Of a stretch of 64,000 nucleotides of DNA, positions 33,418-43,282 are shown in pieces. Below the pieces are notes generated by a model. It saw nothing but the letters and a program-made list of their open reading frames with translations. It searched no databases and was not told the origin of the DNA. Both the position numbers and the translations under genes were made by a program. The DNA is from Tubiluchus corallicola (lineage: Eukaryota > Priapulida > Priapulimorpha > Priapulimorphida > Tubiluchidae). The stretch lies in contig JAQGDQ010000201.1 in the NCBI GenBank assembly GCA_030141605.1, positions 223,501 to 287,500 on the forward strand, read 5' to 3'. Position 1 is the first letter of the stretch. Every line of letters starts with the position of its first letter.

Positions 33418-34640
33418 CAACGCGAGTTTCGCCTTGTTAAAGGAAATCTTCCAGTGCTACAATTCACGTCAATCGTAGTTTATTTAGGCTGTCCAATTCC
33501 AACACAGAGATTTAAAAATAAAATTAGGAACTAAGATCAAAATAACAGAAATCGATGAAAACAATTAAGTTTTGAAGAGTCTTATACAGCCAATAAATAT
33601 CCTCGATGAAGATTTAAATTGTTGTTTGGTTGGCTGTCGGTGTATTCATGTGGTTGCCTGTTGAAGTGCTGGTGTAACCAGAGAAAAGTTTGCAACACCT
33701 CAGCAAGAATAAATATTCGTTGGTAGTTCATTATCTATCTTGTCGTACGGATGCCTGCCCGTTGGGAGCTTTCATGTTCCCATATGATAGCACTTTTCCC
33801 AAGATTCACATTCAACAAGTGTTCCAAAGTTTAACATATCCAGTACTTGAACTGTGTGAGCTAAGTAACCCATCTGACACCTACTATATGCTTATCTGCA
33901 TCATTAGTTATCTTGCATTTGAGGTGTGATCCTAGGCTTGTTTTTCTTTTAAAATGGAGAAATAAAAGAAATTTAAAAATATAAGTATCTGTATGGAAAA
34001 CTTGATAAATGCAAACAACAGCTTTGGAACTTTAACAGGAGAAAGAGAGATAAAAACAAATTCATAATAACATATTAACTCGATTACAAATGAAAAAAGT
34101 CTGTCAGACATACAGTGAGAGGAATTATTTTGTTATACTGCAGTTGCAGCGTCCGTTCAGGTTGGAGTGAATGGTAATATTTGGTTTGATAATAAGTCCA
34201 AGTCGTGAAATTTCCTCTTGGCCTAGTTTGAGACTTTGGCACTCTATACACTTGCTTTTGCAAGTTCTAATCACTCTTTTTTTTTAATTGATTACTAACA
34301 GAACAATTATTATTAAAATAATTTTATAAAACTACTTAGAGCAGAATAGTTAAAATTAATTTCTGTATAGGTAACACTAATCCAGTTGATGGTAAGATAA
34401 AATCAGCACAAAGTACAAGCATTACTTGAATCTGTAATTTTGGTGGTTTTCAGGATTTATTTATATAAGCCAAACACCGCAAAAGAATTTTGCACACAAA
34501 CCAATGACAACCTACACCACCCACCCCACACCACGCTACACCCATCACACCATCCACTGCACTCTCACTGCACTACATCCACTAAACCACACCAGACCCA
34601 CTACACCATGTCATATCTGACACACTGATAAAAGATCTAC
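33418..34640. other. Intergenic between CDK7 and the LTR/LINE cluster
   Basis: No gene recognised. A 79-codon + frame at 33690-33929 has no known domain. 34512-34620 is a C/A-only low-complexity tract rich in CCACACC and CACTACA words. Confidence 0.45.
34512..34620. repeat. CA/CCA-rich low-complexity tract
   Basis: The + strand is almost free of G for about 100 bases (CCACCCACCCCACACCACGC and similar). No fixed period, so it is a cryptic simple repeat. Confidence 0.75.
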
Positions 34641-34803
34641 TTAATGTGCGCAACTATAATGTGTGCGTCGTCGACTTGTAGTGGCCATGAATAGTTCACA
34701 ACTTGTAATGTTCATCGTAATAATAAAGCTCACTTAAATCTATTTGTGGATCTGTTTGCCTTACTATCTGTGGGATAACAAGAGATGGTGTCAGAGATTC
34801 GAG
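34640..34803 (+). mobile_element. Probable LTR-retrotransposon remnant with primer-binding site
   Basis: 34786-34803 reads TGGTGTCAGAGATTCGAG. Its complement is a tRNA 3' end: T-loop TTCGA-type sequence, acceptor strand, CCA. That is the layout of a minus-strand primer-binding site. It lies 5 bases after a possible LTR end (GGATAACA, 34780) and about 60 bases after AATAAAG (34720-34726), the usual polyadenylation signal in an LTR. The internal coding part is gone, cut off by the LINE that ends at about 34821. The left LTR edge is not resolved. Confidence 0.4.
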
Positions 34804-34903
34804 CCCAGCAGTATTAGCGATAAATAATAATAATAATAATCTTTTATTTATCTTTTAACACACACAGTTACAATACAATTAATTTAGCAACAAAAATGTG
34901 AAG

Positions 34904-34948
34904 AAAGGGCAGCGAAGGACCAATTGGTCATCTAGTCAGCTGCCCTTT
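34904..34948 (-). other. 3' UTR hairpin of the LINE
   Basis: On the LINE sense strand: AAAGGGCAGC paired with GCTGCCCTTT (ten base pairs), enclosing TGACTAGAT, GACC, AATT, GGTC. Equivalent hairpins occur at 15418-15458, 17775-17816 and 54838-54873 with different but still paired outer stems. In LINEs of this type the reverse transcriptase can recognise a 3' stem-loop in its own RNA. Confidence 0.8.
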
Positions 34949-35453
34949 GGTTAGTGATGAACATTTTTAAAGGCGCTATGCTACAGTGTATTAGTGTTAG
35001 TACTGCTTATAATAAAAACTAAATTGTTAGGAATGACATAAAATTGATAATGATATGCTTATAATGTGTTAGTACAATTCATACACAGTAATAATAAGTG
35101 CATAATAATAATAATAAAAAAATCAAACTGAAGATAGCTGAAATAAGGACTGAAACAAGAACTGAAATAAAAATCTGACATCAGGAACATAATAACAATG
35201 GCAACTGAAATTTACTTTATAACGCAAGCATAATGTAAAAAAAAATACAGAGCGATTTTTGATGATCTGATGTAAAATAAATTGGCAGATAGTTAGAGCA
35301 CAAAAATTACGTGTATGACTGCATGAGGAGATTGACAATTGGAGTCCAGACTTTGAAAATGATCTACAGAAGTTAGACAATAAACAATTAAATATGGAAG
35401 TTAATTGATTCTGCTATAACAGTAACTGCTCTTGCAAAAGGAATAAAAGTTGT

Positions 35454-38033
35454 TCAGTAATAAGTTTGCAAGAGTTGACATTTATATAATTTACTTAAGT
35501 GACAGATACTAGTTGATTGCTTAAGATCATCTGAAAGAGTATTCCATAGAACTGTACCATTATGTTTTAAAGTTTGTAAACCTTTTGTTGTGTTAAATCT
35601 TTCCTGAAAATAGTTTTGTTTGGTAGCTGCTCTCGTAGAATACTGGTGAACGTCACTAATCTTTTTGAAATAATTGCCGTACAATTTAGGTAGAATGCCC
35701 TTTTTATAGTTGAACATGAATTTCGCTAACTCAAGCTTATAAATTTCATTAATTTTTAATAATTGCAAAGCATAATAGGAGGGGGTAGCATGATCTCGGA
35801 ACCCAGCAAAAGTCATTGTTTTGGTAATTTTGTTATGTGCTGCTGTAAGTGGTTTCAAAACAGATTTTTTTGCTGTGCCCCACGATAAGATACAATAGTT
35901 AATGTGTGGGTACACAATGGCAAAGTAAATCATTTTTAGTATATCCGTGCTCAAGTAATGCCTCAATTTAAAAAATATACCTGTAACTTTGCTTACTTTG
36001 TAGGTAATATTTTTTATGTGTGTTGACCAATTAAGGGTGTCATCTATGTAGACGCCCAAATATTTTATGTCTGATACTTGTTCTAATAAACAGTCTTGCA
36101 TGGATACTGTTATAATGGAGTTTTCATTGTTTTCAAATTTATTTCTTATGATCATAAATTTTGTTTTATTATAGTTTACTGTTAACTTATTTGTATGCAT
36201 CCATGTGTTAATTTTGATCAGTTCTTCATTACTTTTAAGCTCAAGAATTTGCGTATCGTTGTCTGCTAAGAAGAGGTTAGTGTCATCAGCAAAAAGTCGT
36301 GTTTGCATGTTAGTACAAAGAGGGAGGTCATTTATATATATCAGGAAAAGAAGTGGACCCAAGGTGGATCCTTGAGGTACACCACATTGTATTGAGCATA
36401 GGTCAGAGGCAAAATTGTCAACTACCGTAAATTGGTGTCTGTTCGTAAGATATGACTGGAATAGTTTTTGCGTGATTCCACGGATACCATAATAGTCCAT
36501 TTTGTTGAGTAGAATGTCGTGTTGAACGGTGTCAAAAGCTTTTGTTAAATCAAGAAAGATGCCGCAGGTAAGTAATTTATTGTCTAGGTTTGTCAGAAGA
36601 TTGTCTATGATTTCAGCAGTTGCTAATATTGTGGAATGATTTTTGCGGAAACCGAATTGAAAACACGATATTGTATCATTTTTGATTAAATATGTCATCA
36701 GGCGTTTATATAAAATTGACTCAAAAATTTTGGCAATGGGTGATATGAGTGAGATGGGTCGGTAGTTGTTCAGCTCGTTTGGATCATCTTTTTTATATAT
36801 GGGGATTACTTTTGCCAGTTTTAAAGTGTCGGGGAATGTCCCAGTCAGAATTGACGCATTAAACAGATTTGTAAGCGGAGTTAAAATTATGTTTTTTGAC
36901 ATTTTGAAATATGTAATTGGGATGTCATAAGGGCCTTTTGCTTTATTGGGATCTAGTCTATCAATAGCTTGGGAAATCTCGATTTCGCTAACTGGTGTGA
37001 TATAGAAAGAATTTTCTTGGGGATGCATTAAATAGTCTGTATACTTACAGTTTTGGGGTTGTGTTATGCGTGATGCCAGTGATATACCAATGTTTGCAAA
37101 AAAACTGTTAAAAGCATTAGCTTTATGGTGCGGGTCGCATGAGGTTGTGCCTTGGTAACGAACTTTAGTTGGCATTATACTTGCTGTCTTTTTTTTAATT
37201 TTGAGAAGTTCATTGATAGTGCTCCAAGTTTGTTTCATGTTATTTTTGTTTGCAAGCAAGATCTGGGAGTAATACTTCTTTTTGGATGCATGTTTGATGT
37301 GATTAAGTTTGTTAGAATATGTTTTATATAAATTTTGCTTATACAGTGAGTTGGATAACTTGTGTGTTGTATACATACGGCTTCTTGTTTTAATAGAATT
37401 TAGAATGCCGGGAGTGATCCATGGTTTAGCTATAGTTTTTGAGTTTTTCCTTGATAACGTTTTGAGTGGGGCATGTTTGTCAAGTAATGTTTTAAACGAG
37501 TCCATGAATTGTGAGCAGTAAGAGTGTATGTCTGCTTCGCCATCATTCAGTGTTAGGTTACTTATATTAACTTGAAGCTCGCTTAAAAAGTTACCTTGAT
37601 TGAATGATCTCGTACATCTGACTGTTTTTTTAATGTTGTTGTGCAGGAGATTAGTATTTCTTATATTGGCAAATATTGGCAAGTGGTCCGCAATGGGGTT
37701 AGTAATGATGCCAGATGTGATGGGTGTAGAAAGATTATTAGTATAAATATGATCAATTAGGGTGTGTGACGTTGGAGTAATTCTAGTTGGTCGCGTGATA
37801 ATTGGTGTAAATTGATTTGAGAAGAGCATGTTGAGATACTTATTAATGAATGGTTTGTTATCATGTTGATATAAGTCTATATTAATGTCTCCACATATAT
37901 AAGCTGGTTTGCCTGTGGAGTTGATAGTGCAAAGAACTGATTCTAATTCGTCATGAAAATGTTCGACTGGGGTGTTTGGATGCCTATATATTATTCCAAA
38001 TATAAAATATTTTTTGTTATCGGTGGAAGCAAT
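35454..38033 (-). CDS. LINE endonuclease-reverse transcriptase (N-terminus missing)
   Basis: About 859 codons stay open from after a TAA at 38036-38034 to the stop. Order: C-terminal half of an APE-type endonuclease (GIIYRHPNTP, AYICGDINIDL, SLIDHIYTN-like TLIDHIYTN, IADHLPIFANI), then the reverse transcriptase with AKVIPIYKKDDP, NYRPISLI, KAFDTVQHDILL, GVPQGSTLGPLLF and the catalytic RLFADDTNLF, then the thumb/C-terminal region (KYLGVYID, LWNTLSDDLK). Domain order and RT blocks are those of the CR1/L2 group. It makes cDNA at a nicked target. The first ATG in frame at 37829 is internal to the endonuclease and is not a biological start. Confidence 0.92.
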   Translation of the reverse strand: MASTDNKKYFIFGIIYRHPNTPVEHFHDELESVLCTINSTGKPAYICGDINIDLYQHDNKPFINKYLNMLFSNQFTPIITRPTRITPTSHTLIDHIYTNNLSTPITSGIITNPIADHLPIFANIRNTNLLHNNIKKTVRCTRSFNQGNFLSELQVNISNLTLNDGEADIHSYCSQFMDSFKTLLDKHAPLKTLSRKNSKTIAKPWITPGILNSIKTRSRMYTTHKLSNSLYKQNLYKTYSNKLNHIKHASKKKYYSQILLANKNNMKQTWSTINELLKIKKKTASIMPTKVRYQGTTSCDPHHKANAFNSFFANIGISLASRITQPQNCKYTDYLMHPQENSFYITPVSEIEISQAIDRLDPNKAKGPYDIPITYFKMSKNIILTPLTNLFNASILTGTFPDTLKLAKVIPIYKKDDPNELNNYRPISLISPIAKIFESILYKRLMTYLIKNDTISCFQFGFRKNHSTILATAEIIDNLLTNLDNKLLTCGIFLDLTKAFDTVQHDILLNKMDYYGIRGITQKLFQSYLTNRHQFTVVDNFASDLCSIQCGVPQGSTLGPLLFLIYINDLPLCTNMQTRLFADDTNLFLADNDTQILELKSNEELIKINTWMHTNKLTVNYNKTKFMIIRNKFENNENSIITVSMQDCLLEQVSDIKYLGVYIDDTLNWSTHIKNITYKVSKVTGIFFKLRHYLSTDILKMIYFAIVYPHINYCILSWGTAKKSVLKPLTAAHNKITKTMTFAGFRDHATPSYYALQLLKINEIYKLELAKFMFNYKKGILPKLYGNYFKKISDVHQYSTRAATKQNYFQERFNTTKGLQTLKHNGTVLWNTLSDDLKQSTSICHLSKLYKCQLLQTYY

Positions 38034-38262
38034 TTAACTCTCGTTTCTAGAGATGAAATTATTTCTATTTTTGGATTCATAACAAAATTTTTCTGTGATT
38101 TTGCTTCCTTCTCACTCAGAAGCTACAGATCGCTTTGGGTCCAGCAGAGCAAAATGAAAATATATGCTCGTAGCAACGTAGAGGTTGGCGTAAAGAAGTA
38201 ACTTAATTACGGCTACTGCTGACGCCTCGTCACAGTTATCTGGAAATTTTCACTAAGGCAGT

Positions 38263-41200
38263 ATGGCGTCAAATTTTCCAGTTCCCCAACAACAAGGGCA
38301 AGGGGATGCATGTTATTTTACGTTGTTAGGCCTTGCAGAGCACTTTAGGACGACTAGTCCACCAAACTATAGATTGTGCATACACTGTTTGCAAGGAATA
38401 TTGACATTGAACCCTAATACTCGAGTAGAGGCCAGGACACATTTGCAATTAGGGACCATTCTACATCAACACACAAAAAATGATGATTTGGCTAAACACC
38501 ACCTAGAAAAGGCAGTAAGTATTATTCGCTGTTAAAAACAAATTTGGTGTATTCTATATACATTGTATCTTGACTTTTTTAAAGTTAGTGTAGTTTATGG
38601 GCCTTGTCCTTTTACTTGCGTTCTGGAGTTTGGATAGCGGACTCATTTCATACTGTACGTGCTAGTTGATGCAGTTCGAGTCCAAATCTTGTGGCAGTTT
38701 CAGGCTTAATGCAAAGAATAAATATGGTACAAAAGTAAAGTACAAGCGGCAAAAAATAGGTGATGTACATGCCATATTGATAATAAAACTCCATATCCAA
38801 GCAAAGAGTTACTGAAGCTGTTTTATGAATTAGTATTACTATTTAAGTAACTCACTGTACAAGTAAAAGCAAACATTGACAGATAATTTCAAATACAAAG
38901 CTCAACATGGTTCACTACCTAATCGTTGTGACATTGCAAATCTAGTTTCTTGTCTGAACAAGTTGACCAAATTTTTTGATCATATGATCCATGCCAATCA
39001 ATACACATGGTTAAAATAAACTACAATATTTTTGTGATACTTTTTATTTGGTAATATCTATCTGCACTTTAAAAAGGATTTATTCATTTTTTTCTGTGAC
39101 TTTTATTTTCTACAAAAAATGTGGGAGTTTTGGGAAGTAAGTTTTGTCTTGCAAAAAATTTTCTGGCAAAAAACTTTCCAGGGAAACTTCTGGGAAACAA
39201 GTCTACCTCAAACTGGGTGCATGTCAGTTCTTAACGTTTAGACAGAAGAAACTGTGTATGGTGGATTTATGTTGTTATCAGCTTTTTAGAAAACTTCGTT
39301 ACTACAAACATTAGTGTTTTAAGTAAACTTTTTATCAAATACAACATTCGTCATTAATTGGTTAAAGGAATTAGCAAACTTATATTGTTGTAAAAGCAAA
39401 TTGTCACTTAATTGGAGGAATTGCAGTTTTACTGTGTTGACTAAATTATTATGTCTAACAGTGTTGTTTTGCATTTTTTTCAGTGGAGTTTATCACAGCC
39501 TGTATCCTTTCAAATTTCAGACATAATTGTTCTGAACTGTAAACTGCTAATGCAAATTTGTAGTAGTAAATTCACAATTGTAATAAGGTGATTACTTTTT
39601 TAAATTAACATGTGGTTAATCACAGTGTTCCATTTTTATCTGGTATCACTTAACCTATTATAACCCAATTTTGGTTTACTTTTTCTATTCAGAGCAAATT
39701 AAATACTTAATTTAATGGTGTAGTCAGCCTTTTTACTTCAAAATAGTTCATTTAGAACAGTTATTAATCAAACTTTTATTCTTTTTATTATATAGTTTCG
39801 TAAAATTCTTTTGTGTTAGTATCTTGCATAGTATTTCAGTATGCTGAAGATATAGGATAGGTAAAGGTATATAATTTTGTGTTGTTTTGATAGCTCCAGC
39901 TGTACCTACAATTTTTTCATGAAATGAATTTATGCTTCCTTAGCTTGAACTCAGATGGCTTCTTTTGATGATGTTAAGTTTGAAACTGCAAGTATTCTAT
40001 CTGAAATTTATCAGCACCAGGTAACAGTCCATTAATCACTTAAGAATAATACCCGCATTCTGCAGCAATACCTAAAATAATGATAATTTACTAGTATCGC
40101 TGTTGTGTAAGCTTGTAATTGTTTAAGTTTTTTAAGGTATATTTCTGAGGATAAATAGCACTACTGTAATTATGGCTACCAGGAAAAATTTTGACGACTA
40201 TGTCTTATGATGCATGTTATGCATCGTGTTTTAAAAATTTCAAGGAAAAATTACGCTTGCAGATATATCAAGCTATCGACTAAATGGCAATTCACTTTAT
40301 GTTAATTCCATACATGTACCAAAAAATATTCATACACACAAATTAGATTTGTTATTGTCATGTGTTATCTTAATTTTATAAGTTATAAGTTACAGGTGTG
40401 TATAACTTTGGGTCATCAACCATGAGAACATGATTTAGAGCTTTCTATTTATATGTGGTGCACTTTGGTGTGTTCAATAATTTAATTGTTTTCTTTTTTA
40501 TAGAATCTTGACCATTTGGCTAAAACAGTGTTACGAAAAGCAGTGGAGCTTTCTCAGCAATCTCAGTCTGCATACTGGCATTGCCGATTGCTGTTTCAGC
40601 TAGCAGTATGTTTGTATATTAGTCTGAATCACCTTAGATGGTACATGATGCTGCTTCTTGCATCAATTTGAAACATTATCAATTATCAACTTTTTAACAA
40701 TTTGAAAAACTATTATTGTAAAAATTCAGCTGAGCCAACAAATGATTTTTAGTGCTGATGATTGAAAAACTGTTAAAACATGCATAACATCTTAATTAAA
40801 TTAATGACATTTTTGGTATTAAGACAAAAAGCTTAAAAATTATTTTTGCTTTGTCGAAATTTCGACTGTTTGTTTTTTGTTTGTTTCCAGTTCTAGTAGA
40901 TTCCACAGAATGAAAAGTCGTTTAAGCTGTACATAGCTGAACTATGAACTATGATATTTTATTTCACACATAAAACTAAAACACAGTTACAGTATGCCTC
41001 ATTATTTGTGAACATTCCCTTGTCTTTCGAGACAGAAGGATGCCAACAACAACGATATATATATATATATATATATATAGTAGATATATATTGTTGTTGT
41101 TGGCATTCTTCTGTCTGGAAAGACAATGGAGTGTACGCCAAGAGAGTCAGTTATTGATCACATTGATGGAGCTGCAGCATCGACTGTGGCTGAGCAGTCC

Positions 41201-43241
41201 GATCCTTGAACCACTGGAGTGGCCTCTCCAGGGCGCATGCCTGGGGCGAGGTGTATGGAGATCCCGAGTTTCCCAGACAACAGGAACCCCCTCTCTTCCT
41301 CCCTGGTAATAGTCCAAAGGAAAGCGGAGCAATACGTTTGGCACCAGGTTGGCTGCAGGAGCTGCCGGAATCAGTGAGCATGCTGCACTGGTCCACCTTC
41401 GGGGCTCCGCTCCTGATATGGAAGGTTTACTCCTCTACACATGGCCGTTGGGTTACTTGATCTCCTCCGTCGTCTAGCCATTGGCTGCTTGTGCAGCTCC
41501 TCCACCTAGTGTCGAGATACTGTGTGGGCATCCCGCAAGCCTACAGCACCTGGTGTTCCTAGGCGGTCACCCATCCAAGTACTAACCAGGCTCGATATAT
41601 ATATATATATGTGGATGTTTTATAGTTATATTTCTGCTATTTTAGCAACTCCATGCTTCAGAGAAAGACTATATCTCAGCATGTGGACTGCTAGGGGTTG
41701 GAGTAGATTTTACGCATGTAGCTGGAGCACAATATACCAAAATACTCTTCATGCTTAGTCGTGCAATGGTAAGTCAGCTTAGTTATGGATGTCATTAAAG
41801 TTATCATCATTGTCATTATTCTAAATGCTTTTGTAATTATACTTAAAAAACTATCTGCATGTGTGTCAGTTACATTTGTTTGAGGAGATACAGTAACTGT
41901 TCATTAAACATAGACCCGTGTTTTGGCAACTTGTTTATCACATGCAGCAAAGTGTATGAAACAAACAGTCTCAAACAAAATGTTGTTGCAAACTGCAAAA
42001 TTTTATGCAGTAATTTGTGAACAATTCAATTGTTATAACATGTGGCAAAATAAGCCTTTTCTGCTTGTCTTAACTGAAGTTTTATGGTGATAATTGTTGC
42101 ATCAAGTGCATATATGACAGTAAGTTTGTTTGCAACAGAAATTTAAACTGGTTTAATAAAATTTTGTGTGTGGCAGTGTTCAAATAGTGTTAGTCAAGCA
42201 CTCACACAAGCAAAAAATCTGTCATCCAAGTTCTGTGGTATACAGACTTTGCCTCATGTGTGACAGACATACTCACACAAGCGAAAATCTGTCATACAAG
42301 TTCAATATCATCTCTGGTGTCCAAACTTTTCGTCATGTGTGACAGACATAATTGATTAACTAACTGGTAATTTTTACTTAGTTTTAAGAGTAAACATGTA
42401 TGTAAGTTTTTTAATCTACCGTATGTAACAGCTTTATTTATTAATGCATTTGTTAATTGTTACATCCTTTTACTAACAGATAATGTTGATAGACCATAAG
42501 ATCAGTGAAGTTAGTCAGGTGCTAATGATCACAGGGCAGCTCATTGAGCAGTGGACGGGAAGCCCTACTCAGAAAGAATCTTTGCGGATATTCTACCTTG
42601 TATTACAAGTCTGCCATTACCTTATAGCGGGACAGGTGTGTATGTGTGTTTAACCTTTGATTTATGCAGAAAAGGAACATTGTAGACTTATTATCAATTA
42701 GCTCAGCTTCAGCCTGTAAAATGGAGATTCAGAAACTAAAGTTCGGCAAAAGTCAGAGATCTTGCTCTAAAACCAAGGAAATTTGCTGATACTTGTAATT
42801 GCGCCTGAATTTTTGAAGCAAAACTTTGCTAAATTATAAGGCCTAACTGACATTTGAAACGTAAAACACTGTGAATCAAAATGTTGGTGTAACTGCTCAA
42901 CATGATTAGCGCATGGCCTGTTCGTATGTTCTTACAAAAATCTAGCATTGATTCAGGTGTGTCATGATACATATCATACTGATTAGAGAAAACAAACTCA
43001 GGCCTACATTTTAGCATTTTCTTTAGGCATAATATGCTGTTATAAGAATCCTTTCCCAGCATTTTTAAAGAATTCTGTCTTATAGAAATTAACATATTTT
43101 TCTATATCTGAGGTGTTGTTGATCGTCTTAATTAAGATTACAATAGAAATGTCAGAAATTTCATATTAAGATATTAAAGCTTTTTTAGTGCCACAGCATT
43201 TCCCAAAATGGTTTTGAAGGTAAAGTGTGAGAAATAGAAAA

Positions 43242-43282
<41 letters not shown>

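Larger units (their letters stand above)
34821..38140 (-). mobile_element. Non-LTR retrotransposon (CR1/L2-like LINE), 5'-truncated
   Basis: Contains the endonuclease/reverse-transcriptase frame at 38033-35454, a 3' UTR of about 600 bases, a conserved hairpin (34904-34948), AAATAAAAG and a terminal (ATT)n repeat at about 34822-34840. Upstream of the frame, endonuclease-like sequence continues to about 38140 with stops or frameshifts, and the 5' end is missing. The coding region is otherwise uninterrupted, so the insertion is fairly young. It sits about 130 bases upstream of the MAU2 start codon in the opposite direction. Confidence 0.9.

Noticed and set aside
37309-37521. Plus-strand open frame
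   Set aside because: Shadow of the LINE coding frame on the other strand.
41040-41460. Five open frames on both strands
   Set aside because: They lie within the SINE, overlap each other, and cross its tail and body without splice logic.
41538-41595. Functional 5S rRNA gene
   Set aside because: Only the second half of 5S is present and it is fused to a SINE body.
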